NCBI RefSeq assembly: GCF_023015615.1
Contig: NZ_JALKAJ010000005.1
Location: 496,001-560,000 of the forward strand
DNA length: 64,000 nt
Source of the DNA: Qipengyuania sp. S6317L1
GTDB taxonomy: Bacteria; Pseudomonadota; Alphaproteobacteria; Sphingomonadales; Sphingomonadaceae
Direction: 5' to 3'
Below, piece after piece: positions 9,619 to 17,430 of the stretch; position 1 is the stretch's first letter, and each line of letters begins with the position of its first letter. A model generated the notes under the pieces. The model did no database searches, had not been told where the DNA came from, and worked only from the letters and a program-made list of their open reading frames with translations. A program made the position numbers and the translations under genes.

Positions 9619-10545
9619 ATGACCGAACCTCATCCAGAGCAGCAATATCTCGACCTGATGCGCCAGATTTGGGAGCGTGGGAGCGAGCGTGTCGATCGCA
9701 CCGGAATTGGTACACGCTCGATTGCGGGTGCAATGCTGCGGTATGATCTTAGCGATGGCGCAATGCCGCTCCTCACCACCAAGAGGGTCTATTGGAAGAC
9801 CGCCACCCGGGAAATGCTCTGGTTTCTGACGGGTGAGACAAACATTCGCCCGCTTGTGCTCCAGGAGGTGAAGATCTGGAACGAGTGGCCCCATGCCCGC
9901 TACGTCAAAGAGACGGGCGAAGACATTGCGCTTGAAGACTTTGTCCAGCGGATTGCCGACAGCGAGGATTTTGCCGAAACGTGGGGAGACCTTGGCCCGG
10001 TTTACGGCAAGCAATGGGTCGACTGGCCGACCTATCTCGCGCGCGAAGACGGGCTGTTCGAGGCTGGCCCCGGCATTAATCAGATTGCCCACGTTGTCGA
10101 GAGCCTTCGCAACAATCCCGGCAGTCGCCGTCATATCATCGAAGGCTGGAACGTCGCCGAGCTCGACCAGATGGCGCTCCCGCCATGCCACAAGACCTAC
10201 CAGTTTCACGTGGCGGATGGTCGGTTGAACTGCCTTCTTTATCAACGTTCCTGCGATGTCGCGTTGGGGCTGCCGTTTAACCTGTGGTCGGCGGCGCTTT
10301 TGAACCGGATGCTCGCGCAGCAGGCGAGCCTTGAGCCCGGCGAGCTTGTCTGGATGGGCGGGGACGTGCACCTCTACCTCAATCACGCGCATCTTATCGA
10401 AGAGCAGTTGAGTCGCTCGCCCAGCGGCAACCCGACTTTGGAAATCACCAGAAAGCCTGAAACAATTTTCGACTACAAAATCGAAGACTTTCGGGTCGAT
10501 GATTACGCGCCTCAGCCTCCAATCAAGGCTCCTGTTGCGGTGTAA
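9619..10545 (+). CDS. thyA: Thymidylate synthase ThyA
   Basis: A 308-residue thymidylate synthase, which methylates dUMP to dTMP using methylene-tetrahydrofolate. The catalytic cysteine is Cys190 in the conserved PPCHKTYQF block. RTGIGT (dUMP-phosphate Arg region), RRHIIEGWN, QRSCDVALGLPFN and HLYLNHAHLIEEQ are all conserved. The frame is open 20 codons further upstream, but the ATG at 9619 (MTEPHPEQQYLDLM) matches the family N-terminus. A folA gene is not adjacent, although that is a common neighbour. Confidence 0.97.
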   Translation: MTEPHPEQQYLDLMRQIWERGSERVDRTGIGTRSIAGAMLRYDLSDGAMPLLTTKRVYWKTATREMLWFLTGETNIRPLVLQEVKIWNEWPHARYVKETGEDIALEDFVQRIADSEDFAETWGDLGPVYGKQWVDWPTYLAREDGLFEAGPGINQIAHVVESLRNNPGSRRHIIEGWNVAELDQMALPPCHKTYQFHVADGRLNCLLYQRSCDVALGLPFNLWSAALLNRMLAQQASLEPGELVWMGGDVHLYLNHAHLIEEQLSRSPSGNPTLEITRKPETIFDYKIEDFRVDDYAPQPPIKAPVAV

Positions 10546-10616
10546 TCCACTCGCCTTGACCCGGGTTTTGCGGGGGGCGTATCGCTGCTTCTCACGCTTT
10601 TTCTGGGAGAGCAAAT

Positions 10617-11924
10617 ATGGCCGATGCGGCCTCCAATCGCCCACCACTTGCACTCCACGTGCCAGAGCCCAAGTCGCGGCCAGGTGATCCGGTCGACTTT
10701 ACCGAAATCAATGTTCCCGAGGCCGGAGCGCAGGCACGCCCCGATGAGGCGACAAAGCCTGATGAGATGAAAGACCTCGCCTATGACCTCGTCCGCGTGT
10801 TGGGCGATGATAACAAGGCGCACGGCCCCTGGGACCCCAAGCTTGATCCAGAGACGCTTCGCACGATGCTCGGCCATATGGCCATGGTGCGCGCGTTTGA
10901 TGAACGCATGTTCCGCGGTCAACGTCAGGGCAAGACCAGCTTCTACATGAAGTGCACCGGCGAAGAGGCGACCAGCGTTGCTTCGTCAATGGCGCTTGCC
11001 AGCGATGATATGGTCTTCCCCAGCTATCGCCAGCAAGGCATTCTGATCGCGCGGGGTTATCCATTGATCGAGATGATCAACCAGATCTATTCGAACGCCG
11101 GCGACAAGCTGAAAGGTCGCCAGCTGCCGATCATGTATTCGAGCCGTGAGCACAGCTTCTTCTCGATCTCCGGCAATCTCGCGACGCAAACCCCGCAAGC
11201 CGTTGGCTGGGCCATGGCGAGCGCGATCAAGGGCGACAGTCGGATCGCCGCAACATGGGTGGGTGAGGGTTCAACCGCGGAAGGCGACTTCCACTCGGCC
11301 TGCACATTCGCCAGCGTTTATAACGCGCCGGTGATCCTCAACGTTATCAACAATCAATGGGCGATCTCTAGCTTCAGCGGCTTTGCGGGCGCTGAGCGCA
11401 CGACCTTCGCCGCGCGCGCTCTTGGCTACGGCATCGCCGGCCTTCGCGTGGACGGGAACGATGCGCTTGCATGTTTTGCCGCGCAACAATGGGCTGCAAA
11501 CCGGGCGAGGGCAAACCAGGGCCCAACGCTGATCGAATACTTCACCTACCGCGCCGAAGGGCACTCGACCTCTGACGATCCATCGGGATATCGCAGCGCG
11601 CAGGAGCGGGAGGAATGGCCGCTGGGCGATCCGGTGATGCGCCTCAAGAACCACCTGATCGCGATTGGCGAGTGGGACGAGGAACGCCAGCAGGCGATGG
11701 ACCTGGCGTGCGCGGAAGAGGTGAAGAAAACCACCAAGGAAGCCGAAAAGAACGGCATTCTTGGTCACGGCCTCCACCACCCGTTTCACACCATGTTCGA
11801 AGACGTGTTCGAGGAACTGCCTTGGCACCTTCAGGAACAGGCCGAGCAAGCGACCCGTGAGCGCGAGATTAAATGGCCCGACAAACATCCCAAAGATACG
11901 GCAGGCAAAGGGGCTGGCCAATGA
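10617..11924 (+). CDS. bkdA1: Branched-chain 2-oxoacid dehydrogenase E1 component, alpha subunit
   Basis: A 435-residue E1alpha of the branched-chain 2-oxoacid dehydrogenase complex, which decarboxylates the ketoacids of Val, Leu and Ile with thiamine diphosphate. The ThDP/Mg motif starts with GEG at residue 216 and ends in NVINNQWAIS. The conserved E1alpha loop is YRAEGHSTSDDPSGYR. The long N-terminal extension before the core (about 75 residues) and the overall length fit BCKDH rather than pyruvate dehydrogenase. The gene overlaps the E1beta start by 4 nt (ATGA), so the subunits are translationally coupled. Confidence 0.92.
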   Translation: MADAASNRPPLALHVPEPKSRPGDPVDFTEINVPEAGAQARPDEATKPDEMKDLAYDLVRVLGDDNKAHGPWDPKLDPETLRTMLGHMAMVRAFDERMFRGQRQGKTSFYMKCTGEEATSVASSMALASDDMVFPSYRQQGILIARGYPLIEMINQIYSNAGDKLKGRQLPIMYSSREHSFFSISGNLATQTPQAVGWAMASAIKGDSRIAATWVGEGSTAEGDFHSACTFASVYNAPVILNVINNQWAISSFSGFAGAERTTFAARALGYGIAGLRVDGNDALACFAAQQWAANRARANQGPTLIEYFTYRAEGHSTSDDPSGYRSAQEREEWPLGDPVMRLKNHLIAIGEWDEERQQAMDLACAEEVKKTTKEAEKNGILGHGLHHPFHTMFEDVFEELPWHLQEQAEQATREREIKWPDKHPKDTAGKGAGQ

Positions 11925-12979
11925 GCGCGCAAGCAGACACACAAGTCTCCAGCGAGGCAACCGCCGAACGCCGCATCAATATGATCGAGGCGATCAACGA
12001 AGCGCTCGACACGATGCTGGCGCGCGATCCCGATGTGATCGTGATGGGCGAAGATGTCGGCTATTTCGGCGGTGTTTTCCGTTGCACAGCCGGCCTTCAG
12101 GAAAAGCACGGCAAAACGCGCGTGTTCGACACTCCCATCAGCGAATGCGGCATCATCGGTGTTGCTGTGGGGATGGGCGCCTATGGCCTTCGCCCTGTGC
12201 CTGAAATCCAGTTCGCCGATTACATCTACCCTGGCATCGACCAGCTGATTTCCGAAGCGGCGCGCCTGCGCTATCGCTCGGCGACTGAATACATCGCGCC
12301 GATGACCGTGCGCTCGCCCTTTGGTGGCGGGATTTTTGGCGGGCAAACGCACTCGCAAAGCCCGGAAAGCATGTTTACCCATGTGTCCGGCCTGAAAACC
12401 GTGATCCCGGCCACCCCTTACGATGCGAAGGGCCTGCTGATTTCGGCAATTGAAGACAATGATCCGGTGATCTTCTTCGAGCCAAAGCGGATCTACAATG
12501 GTCCGTTTACAGGCTTTTATGACAAGCCGGTTGAACCATGGAAAAAGCACGATGCGAGCGTTGTTCCGGAAGGGTATTACAAAATCCCGCTGGGTAAAGC
12601 GCGCCAGGTGCAAGAGGGCGAGGCGCTAACGGTGCTTGCCTACGGCACCATGGTTCACGTCGCCGAAGCAGTGGCCAAGGAGAAGGGGGTGGATGCCGAT
12701 ATCCTCGACCTTCGCACGCTTGTCCCGCTCGACATCGAGGCGATTGAGGCTTCGGTCAAAAAGACAGGTCGCTGCCTGATCGTCCACGAAGCGACGCGCA
12801 CTAGCGGCTTTGACGCGGAATTGTCGGCGCTCGTGACAGAGCGCTGTTTCTACCACCTCGAAGCTCCGGTCGAGCGCGTCACCGGCTTCGACACTCCCTA
12901 TCCCCACAGCCTCGAATGGGCTTATTTCCCGGGCCCCGTTCGCATTGGCGAGGCAATGGACAAAATCCTCAAGGACTAA
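11921..12979 (+). CDS. bkdA2: Branched-chain 2-oxoacid dehydrogenase E1 component, beta subunit
   Basis: A 352-residue E1beta that pairs with the preceding alpha subunit to form the ThDP-dependent decarboxylase. Conserved blocks are VMGEDVGYFGGVF, RVFDTPISECGIIG, EIQFADYIYPGIDQ and RSPFGGGIFGG. The C-terminal transketolase-like domain has LRTLVPLD and HEATRTSGFDAE. The ATG at 11921 was chosen because homology begins shortly after and it overlaps the alpha stop codon; the frame continues 16 codons upstream without homology. The E2 gene follows after 6 nt. Confidence 0.93.
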   Translation: MSAQADTQVSSEATAERRINMIEAINEALDTMLARDPDVIVMGEDVGYFGGVFRCTAGLQEKHGKTRVFDTPISECGIIGVAVGMGAYGLRPVPEIQFADYIYPGIDQLISEAARLRYRSATEYIAPMTVRSPFGGGIFGGQTHSQSPESMFTHVSGLKTVIPATPYDAKGLLISAIEDNDPVIFFEPKRIYNGPFTGFYDKPVEPWKKHDASVVPEGYYKIPLGKARQVQEGEALTVLAYGTMVHVAEAVAKEKGVDADILDLRTLVPLDIEAIEASVKKTGRCLIVHEATRTSGFDAELSALVTERCFYHLEAPVERVTGFDTPYPHSLEWAYFPGPVRIGEAMDKILKD

Positions 12980-12985
12980 CGCAAC

Positions 12986-14245
12986 ATGGCAAAGTTCACA
13001 TTCAACATGCCCGATGTGGGCGAGGGCGTTGCAGAAGCCGAGATCGTCGAATGGATGGTCAAGGTAGGTGACACCGTGTCCGAGGACCAGCATCTGGTCG
13101 ATGTCATGACCGACAAGGCGACGATAGATATCGAAAGCCCGGTCGACGGCAAAGTGCTCGAGGTCGCCGGCGAGGCTGGCGATGTGGTCGCGGTTGGCTC
13201 GATGCTGTTGGTCATCGAGGTCGAAGGCGAGGAAGTGCCTGAGGTGGAGATGGAAGAACAACCTGCGCCAGCTCCCGCTCCTGCACCGGCTCCAGAGCCA
13301 GCACCCGAACCTACGCCGGCACCAGAGCCTACGCCTGCTCCGACGCCTGCGCCTGCGGAAACCTCTAATGCGGCAAAGGTCCTTGCGTCTCCTGCTGTGC
13401 GACAGCGCGCCCGCGATCTTGGCATTGACTTGGCAGAGGTAAAGCCTGCCGATGATGGCCGTGTCCGTCACGGTGACCTCGATCAATTCCTCGCCTACAA
13501 TGCGGGCGGCGGCTTCTCACCTGCTGGCGCCCGGCGCGAGGACGAAACAATCAAGGTCATCGGCCTTCGCAAGCGCATCGCCCAGAATATGAGCGCGGCC
13601 AAGCGCAACATCCCGCACTTCACCTATGTCGAAGAATGTGATGTAACGGCACTTGAAGCTCTGCGTGCTGATTTGAATACTGCGCGTGGCAGCAAGCCCA
13701 AGCTCACCATGCTCCCGCTGCTGATCTCAGCCTTCTGCAAGCTGCTGCCGAAGTACCCGATGATAAACGCACGCTTCGATGATGAGGCAGGCGTTGTGAC
13801 GCGGCACGGATCGGTGCACCTCGGCATGGCGACCCAGACCGACAACGGACTGATGGTGCCAGTGATCCGCGATGCGCAGGCGCGCAATCTATGGCAGCTT
13901 GCAAGCGAGATTGGCCGCCTTGCCAATGCTGCGCGTGATGGTTCGGCGAAGTCTGAGGAGCTCTCTGGCTCCACGCTTACCGTCACCTCGCTCGGCCCAC
14001 TCGGCGGCGTAGCGACCACGCCTGTGATCAATCGCCCCGAAGTAGCGATCATCGGCCCCAATCGCATCATCGAGCGTCCTATGTTCGTATCCGACGGGCA
14101 GGGCGGCGAGCGAATCGAGAAGCGTAAGCTGATGAACATCTCGATTTCCTGCGATCACCGGGTGGTCGATGGTTATGACGCGGCAAGCTTCATTCAGGAA
14201 GTGAAGCAGCTGATCGAGACGCCTGTTTTGCTCCTGTCGGATTGA
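12986..14245 (+). CDS. bkdB: Branched-chain 2-oxoacid dehydrogenase E2 (lipoyl acyltransferase)
   Basis: A 419-residue dihydrolipoyl acyltransferase forming the core of the complex. One lipoyl domain (residues 1-80) carries the lipoylation site Lys44 in TDKAT. A long Pro/Ala/Glu linker of repeated PAPEPTPAP units follows (about 90-128). The peripheral-subunit-binding domain is around residues 132-170 (LASPAVRQRARDLGIDL), and the catalytic domain ends with HRVVDG at 391-396, with active-site His391 and Asp395. A dihydrolipoamide dehydrogenase (E3) gene is not adjacent, so the E3 is probably encoded elsewhere and shared. Confidence 0.93.
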   Translation: MAKFTFNMPDVGEGVAEAEIVEWMVKVGDTVSEDQHLVDVMTDKATIDIESPVDGKVLEVAGEAGDVVAVGSMLLVIEVEGEEVPEVEMEEQPAPAPAPAPAPEPAPEPTPAPEPTPAPTPAPAETSNAAKVLASPAVRQRARDLGIDLAEVKPADDGRVRHGDLDQFLAYNAGGGFSPAGARREDETIKVIGLRKRIAQNMSAAKRNIPHFTYVEECDVTALEALRADLNTARGSKPKLTMLPLLISAFCKLLPKYPMINARFDDEAGVVTRHGSVHLGMATQTDNGLMVPVIRDAQARNLWQLASEIGRLANAARDGSAKSEELSGSTLTVTSLGPLGGVATTPVINRPEVAIIGPNRIIERPMFVSDGQGGERIEKRKLMNISISCDHRVVDGYDAASFIQEVKQLIETPVLLLSD

Positions 14246-14282
14246 GGATTAGGTTCGCTCCGGACGGTGGGGGCCTGTACAA

Positions 14283-14908
14283 CGCAATCCACGGGTTGAT
14301 GCCTGAATAGCCAGGCAGGACGACTTTGCACGGCCGATACTCAAGCTCGAGCGAAAGCTCGCGCACGAGGCGCTGACCGCTGTGCACGAATGGCTGAAAT
14401 TGGGCGTTCCTTGTCTCATGGTGAGCGGCAAGAACGCGGTCGGAATGGCTTCGTTCAAAAAGAGCCACGCTCCGGTGATTGTGTGAATCACGGTGACTGC
14501 AGGCGGGGGATGGGCAGTCTCGGCAAGCTTAGGGCTGTGGATGATTTGCCCGCCGTCAAAAAGCTCATCGCGCAATTCCAGCAATTGGTCAAAGCAATCG
14601 GCCAAGATAGCGAAGCCGAAATCTAAGGCTTCGCTCGTCACCCCTGATGATCCGGATCAGGCGCTCGATAACGAGCTGGGGGACGGGAAACCTTCGACGG
14701 CTTAACCGACGCGCAAGGGCGCGATTACATCGAATGGTTGACCTTGGCCAAACGCGAATCTACGCGCGAAAAACGCATTGCAACGGCGGCAGAGTGGATC
14801 AGTGAAGGCAAGCGCCGGAACTGGAAAAATGAGAACTGCCGAGAAAAAATCGACGCACTTGAAAAAAGGTGCACAAGGCTTGTTGACAGGCAAAACTCAC
14901 TGGCCTAG
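14283..14908 (+). pseudogene. Decayed YdeI/OmdA-like (DUF1801-type) gene
   Basis: No intact ORF is present, but pieces in different frames reassemble in order into a YdeI/OmpD-associated-type protein. Piece 1 (14286-14486) reads NPRVDA, an in-frame TGA at 14304, then IARQDDFARPIL and GVPCLMVSGKNAVGMASFKK. Piece 2 (from 14510, another frame) has MGSLGKLRAVDDLPAVKK. Piece 3 (frame of piece 1, about 14630-14690) has LVTPDDPDQALDNEL. Piece 4 (frame of piece 2, about 14690-14908) has FDGLTDAQGRDYIEWL, LAKRESTREKRIATA and EGKRRNWKNENC, ending at TAG 14906-14908. At least three frame changes, one nonsense codon and no clear start mean it is dead. It lies between bkdB and tRNA-Asp. Confidence 0.8.
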
Positions 14909-14945
14909 AGGCGCGTCTCCCAAGAGGCGCTAGCCGCTTAAATGC

Positions 14946-15022
14946 GCGGGTGTAGCTCAGTTGGTTAGAGTATCGGCCTGTCACGCCGAGGGTCGCGGGT
15001 TCGAGTCCCGTCACTCGCGCCA
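14946..15022 (+). tRNA. tRNA-Asp (GTC)
   Basis: A 77-nt cloverleaf. The acceptor arms GCGGGTG and CACTCGC pair with one G-U. The anticodon loop contains GTC. The T-arm has the GGTTCGAGTCC consensus. Discriminator G and an encoded CCA end at 15022. Confidence 0.97.
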
Positions 15023-15212
15023 CTTGGGACATTTTTCTTCAGTTTTTGCGGTCGGTGTTGCGCTGCGCGGCTCAACCGGAGAATCGTGTCCCTGCTCGCT
15101 CGGCAGAACGCGAGGTCAATCTCACTGTCGTCGGATAAAGCGCCAAGCGATCAGGACTGCGCGCTCCATCGAAAACAGATATTAGCGGGCATCTCGCCCA
15201 ACAGAACTGTTC

Positions 15213-15437
15213 TCAGCGCTTCTGGCCCCACTTGCCGGTTTCCATCCAGATCAGGAAGTTTCCAAGAGGCAGGAGCCAGATCACACCAAGGAATATGTAG
15301 ACGACCGTTTGTGCAAGCCAGTGCCAGCCGGTGAGAATGTCAGCGAGATAGACTGCGATCAAAATACCATAGACCATAAGGCCCAGAAACAGGCCGATGA
15401 TGCCGACAGGTATTCTCCAGGTGGGGGTCTCGCGCAT
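15213..15437 (-). CDS. DUF2842-family small membrane protein
   Basis: A 74-residue protein with two membrane segments (about residues 9-30 and 42-62). The N-terminal RIPVG and C-terminal GVIWLLPLGNFLIWME are the DUF2842 signature, a family of short alphaproteobacterial inner-membrane proteins of unknown function. Its start codon region abuts the end of the cyclo-ligase gene at 15437, so the two are probably cotranscribed on the minus strand. Confidence 0.82.
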   Translation of the reverse strand: MRETPTWRIPVGIIGLFLGLMVYGILIAVYLADILTGWHWLAQTVVYIFLGVIWLLPLGNFLIWMETGKWGQKR

Positions 15438-16021
15438 TAGTCCAATCCATACATCCGTGTTGGTGTGATCACCGCGTCCAGCGTTCTGTCATGCGGCTCA
15501 ATCGGCAGTTCGTCACACAATTGCACATCCCAGGCCAAGCCAATGGCTTTCGCGTCAGGATGGGCGGCCAGCCAGCGATCGTAATGGCCGCCGCCTTGTC
15601 CAAGTCGCTCCATTCTTTGAGTGAAGCTTACCAGAGGTACGAAAACCACATCGGGTGAGATGAGGTTCGCGTCGCTTCCGGGTTGGACGAGGCCGAAAGG
15701 GCCTGCTTCCAGATCGTTTTCGGCGAAGGGATCGGTGTGTTCGCGAAACTCCATCGCAGCGGTTTCGCTGGCGAAGAAGGGGAGGGCGATTTTGTGGCCC
15801 GCCTCTTGAAAGAAGCGGGCGTAAGCGTTCGTCGGGGCTTCAAATTCGGTCGCGTGGTAAAGACCGATAGTGGCACCCGCTTCGATTATGGGAAGGATCG
15901 GGCGCGGCGGCACATTGAAAAGCAGTGCGCGCACCATGTCAGGCTGCGCGGCAACGTGCTCGCGGCGCGCTTTGCGAAGGGCTTTGCGAAGATCAGACTT
16001 TGTGATGGCGGTTTCCAGCAT
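15437..16021 (-). CDS. 5-formyltetrahydrofolate cyclo-ligase
   Basis: A 194-residue enzyme converting 5-formyl-THF to 5,10-methenyl-THF with ATP, part of one-carbon salvage. The N-terminal ITKSDLRKALRKARREH, the central DVVFVPLVSFTQRMERLGQGGGHYDR (ATP/Mg-binding GxGGGxYD-type loop, here QGGGHYDR) and the C-terminal LPIEPHD are family landmarks. The frame is open another 57 codons upstream into the 6S RNA region; the ATG at 16021 fits homology and length. Location directly downstream of 6S RNA is the widely conserved zapA-ssrS-ygfA order. Confidence 0.93.
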   Translation of the reverse strand: MLETAITKSDLRKALRKARREHVAAQPDMVRALLFNVPPRPILPIIEAGATIGLYHATEFEAPTNAYARFFQEAGHKIALPFFASETAAMEFREHTDPFAENDLEAGPFGLVQPGSDANLISPDVVFVPLVSFTQRMERLGQGGGHYDRWLAAHPDAKAIGLAWDVQLCDELPIEPHDRTLDAVITPTRMYGLD

Positions 16022-16149
16022 CAATCGGCGCGAGAGGCCGCAGGGGTGATCGTCCTCATGTAGCGAAGCGATACGACAAATCAAACGTCTGCCCGTAGTG
16101 TGCGCAGCCTGCCTGCCCGCCGAGCGAGGACGCGCCCGCAGATGCGGGT

Positions 16150-16295
16150 GCGAATGGCAAAGATGTAGCGGGACCACCATGGGCCGGACCATGAAATCCT
16201 CTGACGCCGAAAACGTCAGGTGGGCGCCGTATGCCCTAGACCCCAGGACGAACCCGTTATCTAAGGTAGGGACAGCTCCCGTGGATTGCTTATAG
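16150..16295 (-). ncRNA. ssrS: 6S RNA (SsrS), boundaries approximate
   Basis: The non-coding stretch between zapA and the 5-formyl-THF cyclo-ligase gene, in the position where 6S RNA lies in many proteobacteria. Read on the minus strand it contains GTCCTGGGGTCTAGGGC and a strong hairpin CTGACG-TTTTCGG-CGTCAG (about 16201-16219). Pairing flanks such as GGGA/TCCC enclose a large internal bubble as expected for the open-promoter mimic. 6S RNA binds the housekeeping RNA polymerase holoenzyme. The exact ends were not determined; synteny plus the conserved-looking core are the evidence. Confidence 0.75.
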
Positions 16296-16367
16296 CCTCA
16301 GGGATGTTCGTTGGCTCGTGCCGGGCAGCCCCGCCACCATACTATTTAGGATGCCTTGGCCGACGCT

Positions 16368-16937
16368 TCAAGCACGCGCTTCGAGCGCGTCAGCGGTATT
16401 TTCTGCTCGGCGGGCGAGAGCCTCAAGCTTTTCCGCCAGCGCCTTGCTGTGCGCTGCATTGTCCTCGGGACTTCCAAACAGATCGTGCTGATGGCGCGCT
16501 TCCTCTTGAAGCTTCGCGATGTCGGCCTTCAATCTGGAGTTCTCCTTGCGCGCGTGCTCTTCGGCCTTTCGCACTGTGTCGATTTCAGCCTGAAGCTCGG
16601 CCTTGGCCTTGCTCGCCTGTTCCAGTTCTTCTGCGGTGTCGTCGGTCGCTTTGGACACCATGGCCTTGACGTTGCCTTGCGCGGTTTTGAGATTGGTCGA
16701 AACCTCGTCCAGTTCTTTTCGAAGCGCGTCCAGCTTGGTGCGCGCTTCGTCAAGTTCATCGGCCATGAAAAGCGCGGCAAACACCATATTGTCCGCCTCT
16801 TGAGGGGCGCGCGCTGTGCCAAGTTTGGCGTAGTTTTCGTCGATAAGTGCGCCGAACTTGCGAACTTTCTCCTCGTCCGCAGGATCGCAGGCGATCTGAT
16901 AGGAGCGCGGGCCGATCTGGATCTTGACCTTATTCAC
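16368..16937 (-). CDS. zapA: Cell division protein ZapA (long alphaproteobacterial form)
   Basis: A protein of about 189 residues whose first 95 residues form the ZapA domain (VKIQIGPRSYQIACDPADEEKVRKF) that bundles FtsZ at midcell. A long charged coiled coil fills the rest (residues about 60-170), making it roughly twice the length of E. coli ZapA. The start is uncertain. GTG at 16937 overlaps the stop of the upstream gene and is preceded by GAGG, and was chosen; a TTG at 16952 is the alternative. It lies upstream of 6S RNA. Confidence 0.85.
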   Translation of the reverse strand: MNKVKIQIGPRSYQIACDPADEEKVRKFGALIDENYAKLGTARAPQEADNMVFAALFMADELDEARTKLDALRKELDEVSTNLKTAQGNVKAMVSKATDDTAEELEQASKAKAELQAEIDTVRKAEEHARKENSRLKADIAKLQEEARHQHDLFGSPEDNAAHSKALAEKLEALARRAENTADALEARA

Positions 16938-17172
16938 CCTCAAGCTCCTCAATCAAAGTGTCGAGTTCGCCCAGTGTATCCGCGACCTCTTCACGCAACT
17001 TTTCATGGGCATTCACCAGTGCCATAACCCGCGCAGAGCCGGGGTTATCCTTGGTTGCAGGGGCATCGCCAGCGGCTTGCGCAGACGCATTGATGTCCCG
17101 CTGCGCAGCATCAATTCGCGCCATTGCGGCGTTGATCCGGGCCATTGCCTCGTCAATTCTCTTAGCGCTCAT
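16930..17172 (-). CDS. Small coiled-coil protein upstream of zapA
   Basis: An 80-residue protein, MSAKRIDEAMARINAAM at the start, with heptad-like helices (MARINAAMARIDAAQRDI; VMALVNAHEKLREEV; LIEELEGE) and no signal peptide or cysteine. Its stop overlaps the zapA start by 8 nt, indicating translational coupling. A small coiled-coil gene in front of zapA is common in related bacteria, and a role alongside ZapA in division is an inference from position only. The ATG at 17172 was chosen since upstream sequence has no similar helical pattern. Confidence 0.75.
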   Translation of the reverse strand: MSAKRIDEAMARINAAMARIDAAQRDINASAQAAGDAPATKDNPGSARVMALVNAHEKLREEVADTLGELDTLIEELEGE

Positions 17173-17224
17173 GGCCCATGAAATAACAAGAATGGGCCGC
17201 TTCGCAAAGCTTTGCTTGCCGCTG

Positions 17225-17249
17225 TTGATAAGTGTTCTCGGCTTATCAA
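17225..17249 (+). promoter_or_regulatory. Perfect inverted repeat TTGATAAG-N9-CTTATCAA between zapA operon and tkt
   Basis: Arms at 17225-17232 and 17242-17249 are an exact 8-bp inverted repeat with a 9-nt spacer, in the 258-bp divergent intergenic region. It has no T-run, so an operator for a dimeric regulator (or an RNA hairpin in the tkt leader) is more likely than a terminator. The binding protein is unknown. Confidence 0.45.
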
Positions 17250-17430
17250 ACGCTTCTTTGGGCTTGAGGAGGCGGTGCGCGCTCCCTGTTGACCTTATCG
17301 GGCGGCTCGGCAATGGCGTTGCGCGTCGGGAAGAGGGGGCGAATCGCTCGCTCATTGCCCGCTTCGATTTGCGTGAGAAAAACAGATAAGCGCGCCTCAC
17401 GGGATGCGCCAGCAGGAGCACTCGAGGATA

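Noticed and set aside
9613..10653. 346-codon minus-strand frame opposite thyA
   Set aside because: Antisense shadow of a convincing thymidylate synthase; no ribosome binding site or family.
13261..13370. Tandem repeat array in bkdB
   Set aside because: This is the ordinary Pro/Ala/Glu linker of an E2 acyltransferase, not a CRISPR or satellite.
14630..14690. Palindrome CCTGAT..ATCAGG as a mobile repeat
   Set aside because: It lies within the decayed YdeI-like gene and is explained by its coding remnants; arms are short.
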